Of a stretch of 64,000 nt of DNA, positions 1 through 10,370 are shown piece by piece. Position numbers and translations under genes: made by a program. The notes under the pieces were generated by a model. It did not search any database. It worked only from the letters and a program-made list of their open reading frames with translations, and had not been told where the DNA came from. The DNA is from Thermoflexus sp. (GTDB lineage Bacteria; Chloroflexota; Anaerolineae; Aggregatilineales; Aggregatilineaceae), in the NCBI GenBank assembly GCA_020724465.1, contig DYGX01000008.1:177180-241179 (forward strand). Reading direction: 5' to 3'. The stretch's first letter is position 1. The number at the start of each line of letters is the position of its first letter.

Positions 1-589
1 CAGCCTGGCGCATGAGGCGATCCCGCTGCCCGACGGGGCGCGCGTCGTCGTCTGCGATACGCTCACCCGGCGCGAGCTGGTCAGTTCCAGTTACAACGGG
101 CGCTCGGCGGACTGCCAGGCGGCAGTGCGCGTCATAGCCGCCGAGGAGCCGGGGATACGAATGCTGCGCGACGTCTCCGCCGGGCTGCTCGACGCTTTTC
201 GCCCGCGCCTGACCGATGCCCAGTTCCGCCGCTCGCGCCATGTCGTCAGCGAGATCGGGCGCGTGGGCGAGGGCCGGGCCGCGCTGGCGGCGGGCGATCT
301 GGCGGCGTTCGGCGAGCTGATGAACCGCTCGTATTGGAGCGCGCGGGACGACTACGGCAGCAGCTCGCCCGCGCTGGACGCGATGTGGCAGGCGGCGACC
401 GGCCACCCGGCCTGCTATGGCGCGCGCTACACGGGGGGTGGCGAGGCCGGGGCGGTCGTCGCGCTGGTCCAGGCAGACGCCGTCGACCACTTTATCGCGC
501 ACACCCGCGCTGCCTTTCACGCGCTGACCGGCCGCGAAGGCCAGTTCTTCACCGCGCACCCGGTCGAGGGCGCGAGTGTGATCGCCTAA
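1..589 (+). CDS. galK: galactokinase, C-terminal part (5' end outside window)
   Basis: Galactokinase phosphorylates galactose to galactose-1-phosphate, the first step of the Leloir pathway. The frame is open from base 2, so the N-terminal half, with the galactose signature and the Gly-rich ATP loop, lies upstream of the window. What is visible is the GHMP-kinase C-terminal domain: an NRSYWSARDDYGSS segment that matches the family's conserved substrate-proximal loop, and GARYTGGGEAGAVVAL, which corresponds to GHMP motif 3 (usually GARMTGGGFGG). The FGG to EAG change in that motif is unusual but may be lineage specific. The gene ends with TAA and is followed after 4 nt by the next gene on the same strand. 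Confidence 0.85.
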   Translation, partial: SLAHEAIPLPDGARVVVCDTLTRRELVSSSYNGRSADCQAAVRVIAAEEPGIRMLRDVSAGLLDAFRPRLTDAQFRRSRHVVSEIGRVGEGRAALAAGDLAAFGELMNRSYWSARDDYGSSSPALDAMWQAATGHPACYGARYTGGGEAGAVVALVQADAVDHFIAHTRAAFHALTGREGQFFTAHPVEGASVIA

Positions 590-593
590 CCCC

Positions 594-1334
594 ATGTCAA
601 GCAGCCCAGGCTTTGCGTCGAAGTGGGAGCAGTTCATCCGGCACAAGCGGACCGAGGACACGCTCGCCAGCGAGCGGCGCGGGTTGCGCCGCTATCTGCT
701 GATGCCCACCATCGCTTTCGTGATCCCGGTAGACGACGAGGCCGTCCGCGCGCAGTTAGCGGCCTGGCAGAGCGCCTTTGCGGATGCGCTGCCCTACCGG
801 CCGCAGCCGGCCGACCGCGTCCATATCACGCTGCACTATGTCGGACAGCTTCGGACCGTGTCCTGGATGCTGCTCCCGCACACCTGGCGGCGCCCGGCGC
901 TGCGCTGGATGGCCGCCCGCGCCCGGACCGCGCTCGCCCACTGTGTCGAGTTCACCGTGGGGATCGGGCCGCTCAATGCCTTTCCGAACGTGCTTTTCGC
1001 AGAAGTTCACGACGGCGACAGGGAATGTCTGCGCGCCGTCCGCCTGCGGGTGCGCCGGGCGCTGCCGCTCCGCGCACGTCCGCCCTCGCCCTGGAACTAT
1101 CTGCCGCACATCACGCTCGGCTACTGGGGCGAGCAGCCGGTCGCCCCGCTGGTCGAGCGTCTGCGGCCTTTCCGCGCTGACGAGCCGCTGCCTCTGCGCG
1201 TAACCCGCATCAAGCTCACCGTGTATTGGCGCGATGAATTCCCCGCCACGCCCGACATCCTGCTGCACCTGCGCGAGGAAGTGATCGCCGAATACACGCT
1301 CGCCCCACAAGACCGGCCCTGTGACGATGACTGA
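594..1334 (+). CDS. thpR: 2'-5' RNA ligase / 2H phosphoesterase family protein
   Basis: Member of the 2H phosphoesterase superfamily, which acts on 2',3'-cyclic phosphates or 2'-5' linkages in RNA. The two hallmark HxTx motifs are visible as HITL at residues 77-80 and HITL at 172-175, the expected spacing for the ThpR/LigT fold. The first 36 residues are an extension before the domain begins at MPTIAFVIP, so translation may really start at the ATG at 702. No strong ribosome binding site decides between the two. The gene follows galK by 4 nt and overlaps the next gene by 8 nt (ATGACTGA), so the three are probably cotranscribed. The true substrate is not predictable. Confidence 0.8.
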   Translation: MSSSPGFASKWEQFIRHKRTEDTLASERRGLRRYLLMPTIAFVIPVDDEAVRAQLAAWQSAFADALPYRPQPADRVHITLHYVGQLRTVSWMLLPHTWRRPALRWMAARARTALAHCVEFTVGIGPLNAFPNVLFAEVHDGDRECLRAVRLRVRRALPLRARPPSPWNYLPHITLGYWGEQPVAPLVERLRPFRADEPLPLRVTRIKLTVYWRDEFPATPDILLHLREEVIAEYTLAPQDRPCDDD

Positions 1335-2568
1335 CCGCGAGAACGCCGTGATGCCTGCCTCACCCGCCGCCGGAACATCCCGCCTTAGAACATGGGCCGG
1401 GCGCCTGCTGGGGATCGCGTTCGGCCTGGCGCTGGCCTGGCTGCTGGCCGAAGTGCTGCTGCGCGTGCTGTTCTTCGGGCTGCCGCCCCGGCTCCAGCTT
1501 GTGCTCCAGCCGGTGCGGCTCACGCCCTTCAGCGAGCGCCGCCTGCTGCCGGACCCCCTCTGGCAGCCCGATATCGACTACCTGACCATCGCGCGCCCGG
1601 TGACGGACTTTGAGCAGTTCGGCTCGGCGGACGTGCGCTTCCGGGTCACGACCGAGCAGCTGTGGGGGATGCGCGGCGCGTTCCGCACCCGGCAGGAGCT
1701 GGTCGACCGATATGTGGACGGGGTGGTGCTGGGTGATTCGTTCGCCTTTTGCTTCACCGACGACGCCGACTGTTGGGTGAACCGTCTGGCGCAGCAGACC
1801 GGGCGCAACCTGATCAACCTGGGCGTGGTCAGCACCGGCTCGGTGGCGCAGGGGCGCGTGCTGGAAAGCCATGGCCTGCCCCTGAGGCCGCCGCTGGTGC
1901 TGTGGCAGTGGTTCGGCAACGACCCCAACGAGGATTACGGCCTGGCGCACCTGCGCGGCGAGGCGCAAACACCGCCCGCCAGCGATCTCCCCTCCGCCGC
2001 CGGGCGAAGCTGGCTGGAAGAAAACTCAGCCGTTTACGTGCTGCTTCAGATGTTGCTGGGGCAGGACGAGCGTTACGAGGCGTCGCTCCAGTTCCTGGAC
2101 TGGGCGTGGGTGAACGAGGGCGATCTGCGGCTTGGCTTCGGGCGTCCGTATCTGTGGGGCGCGCTCAATCTAGACCGCCCTCAGAACCAGGAAGGCTGGA
2201 CGCTCTCGCAAGAGGCGTTCCGCGCGGCGCGGGAGCAAATCGAGGCCTACGGCGGGCATCTCGTCATCGTGTTGATGCCCACCAAAGAGCAGGTTTACCG
2301 CAACCTGGCCGCGCCGCTGATCGGCGCGGAGCACATGGCGCTGCTGGACGCAACCTACCAGGCGATGCTCGCTTTCTGCGACGCGGAAGGGCTGACCTGC
2401 CTGGACCCGCTGCCCGTCTTCGCCGAGCACGCCGCCGCCGGAGAACAACTCTACTACGCGACGGACATCCATCTCAACCCGCGCGGCAACGCCGTCCTGG
2501 CGGACTGGCTCACCGCGTGGCTGGCGGATCACCCGGACGTCTTCACGCTGGACGAGACAGGAAGCTAG
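1327..2568 (+). CDS. membrane-anchored SGNH/GDSL-like hydrolase
   Basis: About 413 residues with an uncleaved N-terminal membrane segment (roughly residues 25-53, Leu/Ala-rich) and an extracellular domain. GDS at about residues 138-140 is the serine nucleophile motif of the SGNH/GDSL fold and DIHLNPRGN near residue 385 supplies the C-terminal DxxH dyad. Such proteins (AlgX/AlgJ-like and related) O-acetylate or deacetylate polysaccharides, or act as lipases; the substrate here is unknown. The ATG at 1327 overlaps the thpR stop by 8 nt; a GTG at 1321 is an alternative start. The downstream neighbour is convergent (tsaD). Confidence 0.7.
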   Translation: MTDRENAVMPASPAAGTSRLRTWAGRLLGIAFGLALAWLLAEVLLRVLFFGLPPRLQLVLQPVRLTPFSERRLLPDPLWQPDIDYLTIARPVTDFEQFGSADVRFRVTTEQLWGMRGAFRTRQELVDRYVDGVVLGDSFAFCFTDDADCWVNRLAQQTGRNLINLGVVSTGSVAQGRVLESHGLPLRPPLVLWQWFGNDPNEDYGLAHLRGEAQTPPASDLPSAAGRSWLEENSAVYVLLQMLLGQDERYEASLQFLDWAWVNEGDLRLGFGRPYLWGALNLDRPQNQEGWTLSQEAFRAAREQIEAYGGHLVIVLMPTKEQVYRNLAAPLIGAEHMALLDATYQAMLAFCDAEGLTCLDPLPVFAEHAAAGEQLYYATDIHLNPRGNAVLADWLTAWLADHPDVFTLDETGS

Positions 2569-2621
2569 CGCCTTACGTCCCTCAACCCCCGGCCACTTCT
2601 CCTTCGGGTCTAGGCCGGAGA

Positions 2622-2639
2622 GAACGGTCACAACCGTTC
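2622..2639. terminator. hairpin between convergent genes
   Basis: A 7-bp perfect stem GAACGGT/ACCGTTC with a CACA loop lies in the 90-nt gap between the SGNH hydrolase stop and the tsaD stop. It could end transcription from both sides, but no T-run follows, so this is a weak call. Confidence 0.35.
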
Positions 2640-2658
2640 ATCACAGGCTCCAGAACGC

Positions 2659-3735
2659 TCACCGCTCTTCGCGCCGCATCGCGTCCTTGATCGACAGCAG
2701 CGGCCACATCGGGCGGATATCCAGGTCCAGATCGTCGCGATAGCCCTGGATGTAGCGGAAGTAGCCCGCCGACGCGATCATCGCCGCATTGTCGACGCAC
2801 AGGCTCAGCGGCGGCGTGCGCACCGGGATCGGGCTGCGCTCGGTCATGGCGCGGCGCAGGGCCTGGTTGGCGCTCACCCCGCCGGCGATCCAGATCTCGG
2901 TCGCGCCGTACTCCGTCGCCGCGCGGACCGTCTTGTGCACCAGCACGTCAACCACTGCCGCCTGAAAGCTGGCCGCCACGTCCGCGACGTTCACACCCGG
3001 CGCGAGCTGGTCCGGCGTCAGGCCCTCACCTTTCGGCTCGCGCTTGCCGCCGTGTGGCGGCTGGACCGCGCGCAATACCGCCGTTTTCAGCCCGGAAAAG
3101 CTGAAGTCGTAGCCCTCGTCCAGCATCGCGCGCGGGAAAGTGTACGCCTGCGGGTTCCCGTCGCGCGCCGCCCGCTCGATGGCCGGGCCGCCGGGATAGC
3201 CCAGCCCCAGCAGCCGCGCCACCTTGTCGAATGCCTCGCCGGCAGCATCGTCGATCGTGCTGCCGAGCAGCGTGTACTCGCCATGATCCGTGATGGCGAC
3301 GATCTCGCTGTGTCCGCCGGACACGATCAGACAGACCACCGGGAACCGGACCGGCTCGCCGCGCTCTGTCAGCCACAGCGAGTAGACGTGCCCTTCTAGG
3401 TGATTGACGCCGACCAGCGGCTTGTCCGCGCCCAGCGCCAGCCCTTTGGCGTAGTTCATGCCCACCAGCAGGGACCCGGCCAGCCCTGGCCCGCGCGTTA
3501 CCGCGATTGCGTCGATGTCGTCCAGCGGAACGCGCGCCTGCTCCAAGGCCTCGGCCACCACCGGGCCGATCGCCTCGATGTGCGCGCGCGAGGCCACTTC
3601 CGGAAACACGCCCCCGTACGGCGCGTGCAGGGCAATCTGCGACGCGACGATGTTGGAGAGGATCGTCTCGCCGTCTTCGACGACGGCAGCCGCCGTTTCG
3701 TCGCATGAGGTTTCGATGCCGAGAATCAGTGTCAT
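2659..3735 (-). CDS. tsaD: tRNA N6-adenosine threonylcarbamoyltransferase
   Basis: TsaD transfers the threonylcarbamoyl group from TC-AMP to A37 of tRNAs that read ANN codons, working with TsaB and TsaE. The protein begins MTLILGIETSCDETAAAVVEDG, typical of the family, and contains HLEGH at residues 112-116 (metal ligands, usually HxEGH), SGGHSEI in the next strand and the FSGLKTAV and CVDNAAMIA motifs further on. At 358 residues it has full family length. It lies 39 nt downstream of an M24 peptidase gene on the same strand and is convergent with the SGNH hydrolase gene. Confidence 0.95.
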   Translation of the reverse strand: MTLILGIETSCDETAAAVVEDGETILSNIVASQIALHAPYGGVFPEVASRAHIEAIGPVVAEALEQARVPLDDIDAIAVTRGPGLAGSLLVGMNYAKGLALGADKPLVGVNHLEGHVYSLWLTERGEPVRFPVVCLIVSGGHSEIVAITDHGEYTLLGSTIDDAAGEAFDKVARLLGLGYPGGPAIERAARDGNPQAYTFPRAMLDEGYDFSFSGLKTAVLRAVQPPHGGKREPKGEGLTPDQLAPGVNVADVAASFQAAVVDVLVHKTVRAATEYGATEIWIAGGVSANQALRRAMTERSPIPVRTPPLSLCVDNAAMIASAGYFRYIQGYRDDLDLDIRPMWPLLSIKDAMRREER

Positions 3736-3774
3736 GCCACTCTGCCACTATCTATCGCACACTCGCGCCCCGTC

Positions 3775-5004
3775 TTACCCGGCCAGCTCGATCACCAGGT
3801 CATAGGGGCAGTCGGTCAGAATCTCGAGCGCGCCCGATTCGCTGAGGTGAACGGTGTCCTCAATGCGGATGCCGTAGCCGCGCTCCGGGTAATACAACCC
3901 TGGCTCGATCGTAAACACGTTGCCGTGCTGAAGCCAGAATTTCGTGATGCGTGTCGGGAAATACGGCGCCTCATGGACGTTCAGGCCCAGGCCGTGCGCC
4001 AGCATGTGGACGTACCCTTCGGACGTGCCCGGCGTATTGAGCACGGTTGGATGGCCGCGCTCCTCAAAGAACTGGCACACCATATCCTGCACCTCGTTAG
4101 TCGCCAGGCCCACGTGGCACATCTCGATGGCGCGCTCGAACGCCTCGCGCACGGTGTTGTAGTCCGCCTGGATCTCCGGCGGCGCGTAGCCGATGCACCA
4201 AGTGCGCGTCACGTCGTGGAAATAGCCGCCCGGCAGGCGCGGGAAGAGGTCGAAAACAATCGTCTCGCCCAGGCGCAGCGGTTGATCGTCCTGGCCCTTG
4301 CTGTGCGGGACCGCCGCGTCGCGTCCCTGGGCGAAGATCATACCTTCCGGGTCTTCCAACCCCTGCTCAAACAACTGGCTGCGCACAAAACGCTTGACGT
4401 CGCCAATCGTCAGCGGCGATCCATCTGCACCGAGCACCACGCCGTCGCCCGCCCGGTGTGTGGCGAGCCAGTCGCGCGTGGCGCGCATCACCGCGCTGGT
4501 GCGCCGCGCCACCTCACGCAGCAGGGCCAGCTCGCCGGCGTCTTTGGTCTCGCAGGCGCGGTCGAAGATCGTGTCGCGCACCGGCTCGGTCACCAGCTCG
4601 ATCCGGTCGCCCACGCCTGCCTTGAGCGCCTCGACGATCCGCAGCGCCGTGTTGACGTCGCCCACGCCGTAGATCGCCAGCCGTCCGCGCACGTCGAAAT
4701 GCTCGAAGATGCGCCGGTACCACTCGCGATAGGTCGCGCTGAGGTCCCCGCCGTGCGCGCGTAGCAAGATGTTGTACTCGAACTCGTCGACGTTGTGGAC
4801 GTCCAGGCCGCTGCGCGCCGCCTCATCGACTTCCATCCCGTTGACCACCAGCACCGGCGGCTGGCCGCGCTTCTTGATCACCAGGCTGGACGAGCGCACG
4901 CCATTGCTCAGGTAGGTGCGATAGGGGTCTTCATTCTCGCCGGGCAAGATCAACAGCGCGTCGATCTCGCGCTCGGCCATCAAGCGATCCAGATCGGCTT
5001 TCAT
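3775..5004 (-). CDS. M24 family metallopeptidase (Xaa-Pro aminopeptidase-like)
   Basis: Creatinase/prolidase-fold protein of about 409 residues. The N-terminal domain (to about residue 170) resembles the creatinase N-domain; the C-terminal pita-bread domain holds all five metal ligands: Asp in VFDLFPR, Asp in YFHDVTRTW, His in HMLAHGLGLNVHE, Glu in FTIEPGLYY and Glu in GIRIEDTVHL. It is thus likely an active di-metal aminopeptidase or Xaa-Pro dipeptidase in the cytosol. The ATG at 5004 was chosen because an AGGGGG ribosome binding site sits about 10 nt before it; an ATG at 5013 lies too close to that site. Upstream reading-frame extension has no homology and is out of context. Confidence 0.9.
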   Translation of the reverse strand: MKADLDRLMAEREIDALLILPGENEDPYRTYLSNGVRSSSLVIKKRGQPPVLVVNGMEVDEAARSGLDVHNVDEFEYNILLRAHGGDLSATYREWYRRIFEHFDVRGRLAIYGVGDVNTALRIVEALKAGVGDRIELVTEPVRDTIFDRACETKDAGELALLREVARRTSAVMRATRDWLATHRAGDGVVLGADGSPLTIGDVKRFVRSQLFEQGLEDPEGMIFAQGRDAAVPHSKGQDDQPLRLGETIVFDLFPRLPGGYFHDVTRTWCIGYAPPEIQADYNTVREAFERAIEMCHVGLATNEVQDMVCQFFEERGHPTVLNTPGTSEGYVHMLAHGLGLNVHEAPYFPTRITKFWLQHGNVFTIEPGLYYPERGYGIRIEDTVHLSESGALEILTDCPYDLVIELAG

Positions 5005-5048
5005 CAGGCACATACCCCCTGGTTCTAACCGAGCGCCGGGCGCAGCGG

Positions 5049-5474
5049 CTATGATCCGGTCCCGGCGTGCTCGCGCAGGCGAAGGAAAAACTCGATCACG
5101 ATCAGGCTGAAGGCCAGCACGCCTGCAATTACCGGGTTGAGCACACGCGGGATCTGGAGCCAGGCGCACGCCACCACGAACAACCCCACCCAGATGCTCT
5201 GCCGCAGGATCACCCCCGCCGGCACACCGCGCGGCCCGGCGAAGCGGGCGTTGAGGAAGCGCACGAATGGCAGCGCCGTACCGGTCACCGCCAGGTAGAG
5301 GCAGACGAAAAACAGCCAGCGCGGGAAAGCGGTCGGCAGCGTGGTGGTGACGAGCAGCCACAAGCCCGCCCAGCCGGTGAGCGCCATCAGCACGCCGCCG
5401 ATCAGAACGCCGGTGTGATCCGGCGGCGCGGGAGAGGCGGAGTCGTGATGCGCGTAATCGTTCATGCCGGTCAT
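5049..5474 (-). CDS. small multi-span membrane protein of unknown function
   Basis: About 141 residues with four predicted hydrophobic segments (VLIGGVLMALTGWAGLWLLV, WLFFVCLYLAVTGTALPFV, SIWVGLFVVACAWLQI and VIAGVLAFSLIVIEFFL), so an integral membrane protein with a short acidic/His-rich N-terminus. I do not recognise the family. Start is either the ATG at 5474 or 5465. It lies 44 nt upstream of the M24 peptidase on the same strand and is divergent from the ABC-F gene, so it probably heads a peptidase-tsaD transcription unit. Confidence 0.65.
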   Translation of the reverse strand: MTGMNDYAHHDSASPAPPDHTGVLIGGVLMALTGWAGLWLLVTTTLPTAFPRWLFFVCLYLAVTGTALPFVRFLNARFAGPRGVPAGVILRQSIWVGLFVVACAWLQIPRVLNPVIAGVLAFSLIVIEFFLRLREHAGTGS

Positions 5475-5582
5475 TATAGCCCTGCGCCGGGCGATGTCCA
5501 AGCGGATCGGTACCGCCTGGCGACCGGATTCGCTAGAATCTGCGGGGTGAATTTCCCGCTCTCCGGAGCACTCCCCCGCGCA

Positions 5583-5591
5583 TGGTATAAT
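5583..5591 (+). promoter_or_regulatory. extended -10 promoter for the ABC-F gene
   Basis: TGGTATAAT is a consensus extended -10 (TGn plus TATAAT at 5586-5591) 45 nt before the ABC-F start codon. No good -35 hexamer is seen at the usual distance. The same 15-nt string TGGTATAATGCGCCG precedes tRNA-Gln in this window. Confidence 0.6.
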
Positions 5592-5635
5592 GCGCCGGTG
5601 GAATCGGAAACGTCCAATCACGTCAGGGTTTCAGC

Positions 5636-7543
<1,908 letters not shown>

Positions 7544-7574
7544 GCGCCGCACCTGTGTTAAAAGGAGTTGCCCG

Positions 7575-9431
7575 GTGCATCACTCTCTCATTAGTCTTGC
7601 CGGCATCGTCGTTCTCGGGATCGGCGCGCAGTGGCTTGCCTGGCGCTTCCGCCTGCCCTCGATCCTGCTGCTGCTTCTGGCCGGGTTTGTCGCCGGACCC
7701 ATCGCGGGGGTGATCGATCCCGATGCGCTGCTGGGCGATACGCTCTTTCCGGTCGTTTCGGTTTCGGTCGGGATCATCCTGTTCGAGGGGGGTCTGACGC
7801 TGCGGCTGGGCGATATCGTCGGCCTGCGGCGCGTCGTCTTCCGCCTGATCTCGGTCGGCGCGCTGGTGACGTGGGTCGTCGCCAGCCTGGGCGCCTACTA
7901 TATCGTCGGGCTGAGCGCGGATGTGGCGCTACTGCTCGGCGCGATCTTCATCGTCACCGGCCCCACGGTCGTCATTCCCCTGCTCAAGCATGTGCGCCCT
8001 ACCGAGCCAATGGGCTCGATCTTAAAGTGGGAAGGCATCCTGATCGACCCGGTCGGAGCTACCGTCGCGGTGCTGATCCTGGAAGCAATCCTGGCCGGGC
8101 GGCTGGGCAACGGCGCGCTCGGACCCATCGTGCTCGGCATGGCCGAGACGCTCGCCGTCGGCGCCGCTCTCGGCTGGCTCGGCGCGCAGGCGCTGATCCA
8201 GTTGTTCAAACGCTACTGGGTGCCTGAGGAACTGCAAAACCCCTTCGCGGTGATGACGATTGTCTCGTTGTTTGCGCTGTCGAACGAGCTTCAGCCGGAG
8301 TCCGGGCTGCTCACCACAACCGTGATGGGGATGGTGCTGGCGAACCAGCGCCAGATCTCCACGCGCCATCTCTCGCAGTTCAAAGAGGATATCGGCGTGC
8401 TGCTGCTGTCCGGCTTGTTCATCATCCTGGCAGCCCGGCTGGAACTGGAGCAGCTCTCGAACCTCAGCGGGCGCGCGCTGGCGTTCCTGGCGCTGCTGAT
8501 TTTCATCGCCCGCCCGCTGTCTGTGCTGGCCTCGACCGCTGGCTCGTCGCTGAGCTGGCGCGAGCGCGCTTTCCTGGCCTGGATGGCCCCGCGCGGGATC
8601 GTAGCCGTCTCGGTAGCTTCGCTCTTCGCGTTGCAGCTCGGCCAGGCAGGCGTACCCGGCGCGGAGAGCCTGGTGCCGCTGACTTTCGTGATGGTCGTGG
8701 GGACGGTCGTGATTTACAGCGCCAGCGCGACCCGCGTCGCCGCCTGGCTGGGCGTCGCGCAGCCGCAGGCACGGGGGGTGTTGATCGTGGGCGCGCATAG
8801 CTGGGCGCGCGAAATCGCCAAAGCGCTGGCCGGAACCGGCCACACCGTGCATCTGGTCGATACCAACTGGCAAAACGTCAGCGCGGCGCGTCTGGCCGGG
8901 CTGACGGCCACCTATGCCAACGCGCTCTCCGAGCATCTGCTGGACGAGATCGACCTGACGCAAATCAGCCGGCTTCTGGCGCTGACTTCGAACGACGAGG
9001 TCAACTCGCTGGCCGCGCTGCACTTCGCCGATCACCTGGGCCGCGAGCGCGTCTTCCAGCTTCCCATGCACTCGAACACCCCCGACCGCCGGGGGCTGAA
9101 CCTGCAACAGCACGGGCGCTGCCTGTTCCAGCGGCGAGCCACCTTCGACTATTTGCAGCAGCGGTTCGATCAGGGCGCGGTGCTCAAGACGGTCAAGCTC
9201 ACCAAAGAGCACACCTATCAAGACTTCCTCAACGTCTACGGCGACAGCGCCATCCCCCTGTATCTGATCGACGAGAACGGCGAGCTACGCTTGATGACCA
9301 CCGACAACGGCCCCACGCCGCGCGCCGGGCACAGGCTGACGGCGCTGGTCGATCCGATCGATCGCGCCCTGCCAGAGACGGCGCGCATCCAGGAAGCGCG
9401 GGCCCGCGTGCCACAGCGCGACGGAAGCTAG
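7575..9431 (+). CDS. CPA1-type sodium/proton antiporter with C-terminal TrkA-N-like domain
   Basis: 618 residues. The first 390 or so form 11-13 transmembrane segments of the CPA1 monovalent cation/proton antiporter fold, with FEGGLTLRLGDI, the TGPTVVIPLL helix and GILIDPVGA, which supplies the key Asp of the ion-binding site. After residue 395, GVLIVGAHSWAREIAKAL is a Rossmann-type start of a RCK_N/TrkA-N domain that would sense nucleotides or cations. The start is a GTG with an AGGAG site 7 nt upstream. The role is likely sodium or potassium extrusion and pH homeostasis. It follows the ABC-F gene by 31 nt on the same strand. Confidence 0.88.
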   Translation: MHHSLISLAGIVVLGIGAQWLAWRFRLPSILLLLLAGFVAGPIAGVIDPDALLGDTLFPVVSVSVGIILFEGGLTLRLGDIVGLRRVVFRLISVGALVTWVVASLGAYYIVGLSADVALLLGAIFIVTGPTVVIPLLKHVRPTEPMGSILKWEGILIDPVGATVAVLILEAILAGRLGNGALGPIVLGMAETLAVGAALGWLGAQALIQLFKRYWVPEELQNPFAVMTIVSLFALSNELQPESGLLTTTVMGMVLANQRQISTRHLSQFKEDIGVLLLSGLFIILAARLELEQLSNLSGRALAFLALLIFIARPLSVLASTAGSSLSWRERAFLAWMAPRGIVAVSVASLFALQLGQAGVPGAESLVPLTFVMVVGTVVIYSASATRVAAWLGVAQPQARGVLIVGAHSWAREIAKALAGTGHTVHLVDTNWQNVSAARLAGLTATYANALSEHLLDEIDLTQISRLLALTSNDEVNSLAALHFADHLGRERVFQLPMHSNTPDRRGLNLQQHGRCLFQRRATFDYLQQRFDQGAVLKTVKLTKEHTYQDFLNVYGDSAIPLYLIDENGELRLMTTDNGPTPRAGHRLTALVDPIDRALPETARIQEARARVPQRDGS

Positions 9432-9752
9432 CTCGCGTTGCGCCGCGTGCGCCGGTGCCGATCGACGCCGAAAAAAAGCGTGCCGAGTCCGGATTCTGGC
9501 CCGAATCCGGGGTCGCAAAAAACACCATATCTAGCCCTTCTTGGGTCGATTCACCCCCTGTATATCGTGCCTGATTGGCCCGGTCGTAAAACGCGATCCG
9601 CAGCCGATCAGCTTTTGTTGCATCCGGCGCGCGGGGGTAGACTCTGAGGCGTGGAGAGCGCGAGACACGATCGAAGCCGTACACTTGAAGCCGTGCCAGA
9701 GTTGTGCCCGCAGCGGCGCAACGAGCGATACAAAGTGAGGCCAGAAGAGACC
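9432..9752. other. intergenic region with one hairpin
   Basis: No convincing gene. A perfect 8-bp inverted repeat CCGGATTC/GAATCCGG (9489-9510, 6-nt loop) follows the antiporter gene and may act as its transcription stop, though an A-run rather than a T-run follows. The remainder shows nothing I recognise. Confidence 0.4.
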
Positions 9753-10187
9753 GTGCATCGTCATCTCATCTTGATCTGCCACGATGCCGATGGGCATCTC
9801 GCAGACGGCGACCGTCAGGGTGTGCAGCGCGTCCTCAGCCAGGCGCCCTACGTCGTCGACGTGCAAACCGCCGGGCAGGACCGCTATCTGATCGCCTGCG
9901 CCGACGCAAGCTGCGTGCGCCTCAGCGCGCCAGGGCTGGCGCGTGCCGGGGCCTTCCGCCGCATGACGATCGCGCTCGACTGCGATCGTCCCAGTGATGA
10001 CGTCCTTTCGCTGGTGCTGGACCTGATGCGGGCCGGGAATTTCGGGCTGATGGTCAGCCTGTCCGCTCCCCAGTTCATCGTCTCGCAGCCACAGCACGTG
10101 ATCAGCTTCCCGTGGCTGCCACAACCGCCGATCCTGGTCCGCTCGATCCGGGACCTGAGCCATTCGCTGGAGACTATCGCCGCCTAG
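9753..10187 (+). CDS. hypothetical protein, about 144 residues
   Basis: Soluble protein starting MHRHLILICHDADGHLADG from a GTG, with a purine-rich stretch (AGAAGAGA) just upstream. It has a mixed alpha/beta pattern (ILICHD, YLIACAD, FGLMVSLSA, HVISFPWLP), no signal peptide and no membrane segment. I do not recognise a family. The coding case rests on the high third-position GC pattern shared with neighbours and on a plausible fold-like alternation; an upstream in-frame extension to 9651 lacks such features. It is convergent with rny. Confidence 0.5.
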   Translation: MHRHLILICHDADGHLADGDRQGVQRVLSQAPYVVDVQTAGQDRYLIACADASCVRLSAPGLARAGAFRRMTIALDCDRPSDDVLSLVLDLMRAGNFGLMVSLSAPQFIVSQPQHVISFPWLPQPPILVRSIRDLSHSLETIAA

Positions 10188-10247
10188 CGCGCGGAGCCTG
10201 CGCCTGATCAGGCCCCGCCGCGGCATCCACCGGCCGCACCTTCCCCG

Positions 10248-10343
10248 CCAGACGATCCGGCGGCTCGCGCCTCCACAGGCGGGTCGTCTGGCAAGGCTGC
10301 GGTCTACCGAACACAAACGGCGGCCTCGTGACAGGGGCCGCCG
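10248..10343. terminator. two nested hairpins between convergent genes
   Basis: A long inverted repeat CCAGACGA/TCGTCTGG (10248-10291) is followed by CGGCGGCC/GGCCGCCG (10318-10343) and GCTCGTTTTC. The second hairpin can terminate the plus-strand hypothetical gene and, read in reverse with GTTTGTGTT, also rny. Confidence 0.55.
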
Positions 10344-10370
10344 CTCGTTTTCTCGTCCGGGCCGCGGGCG

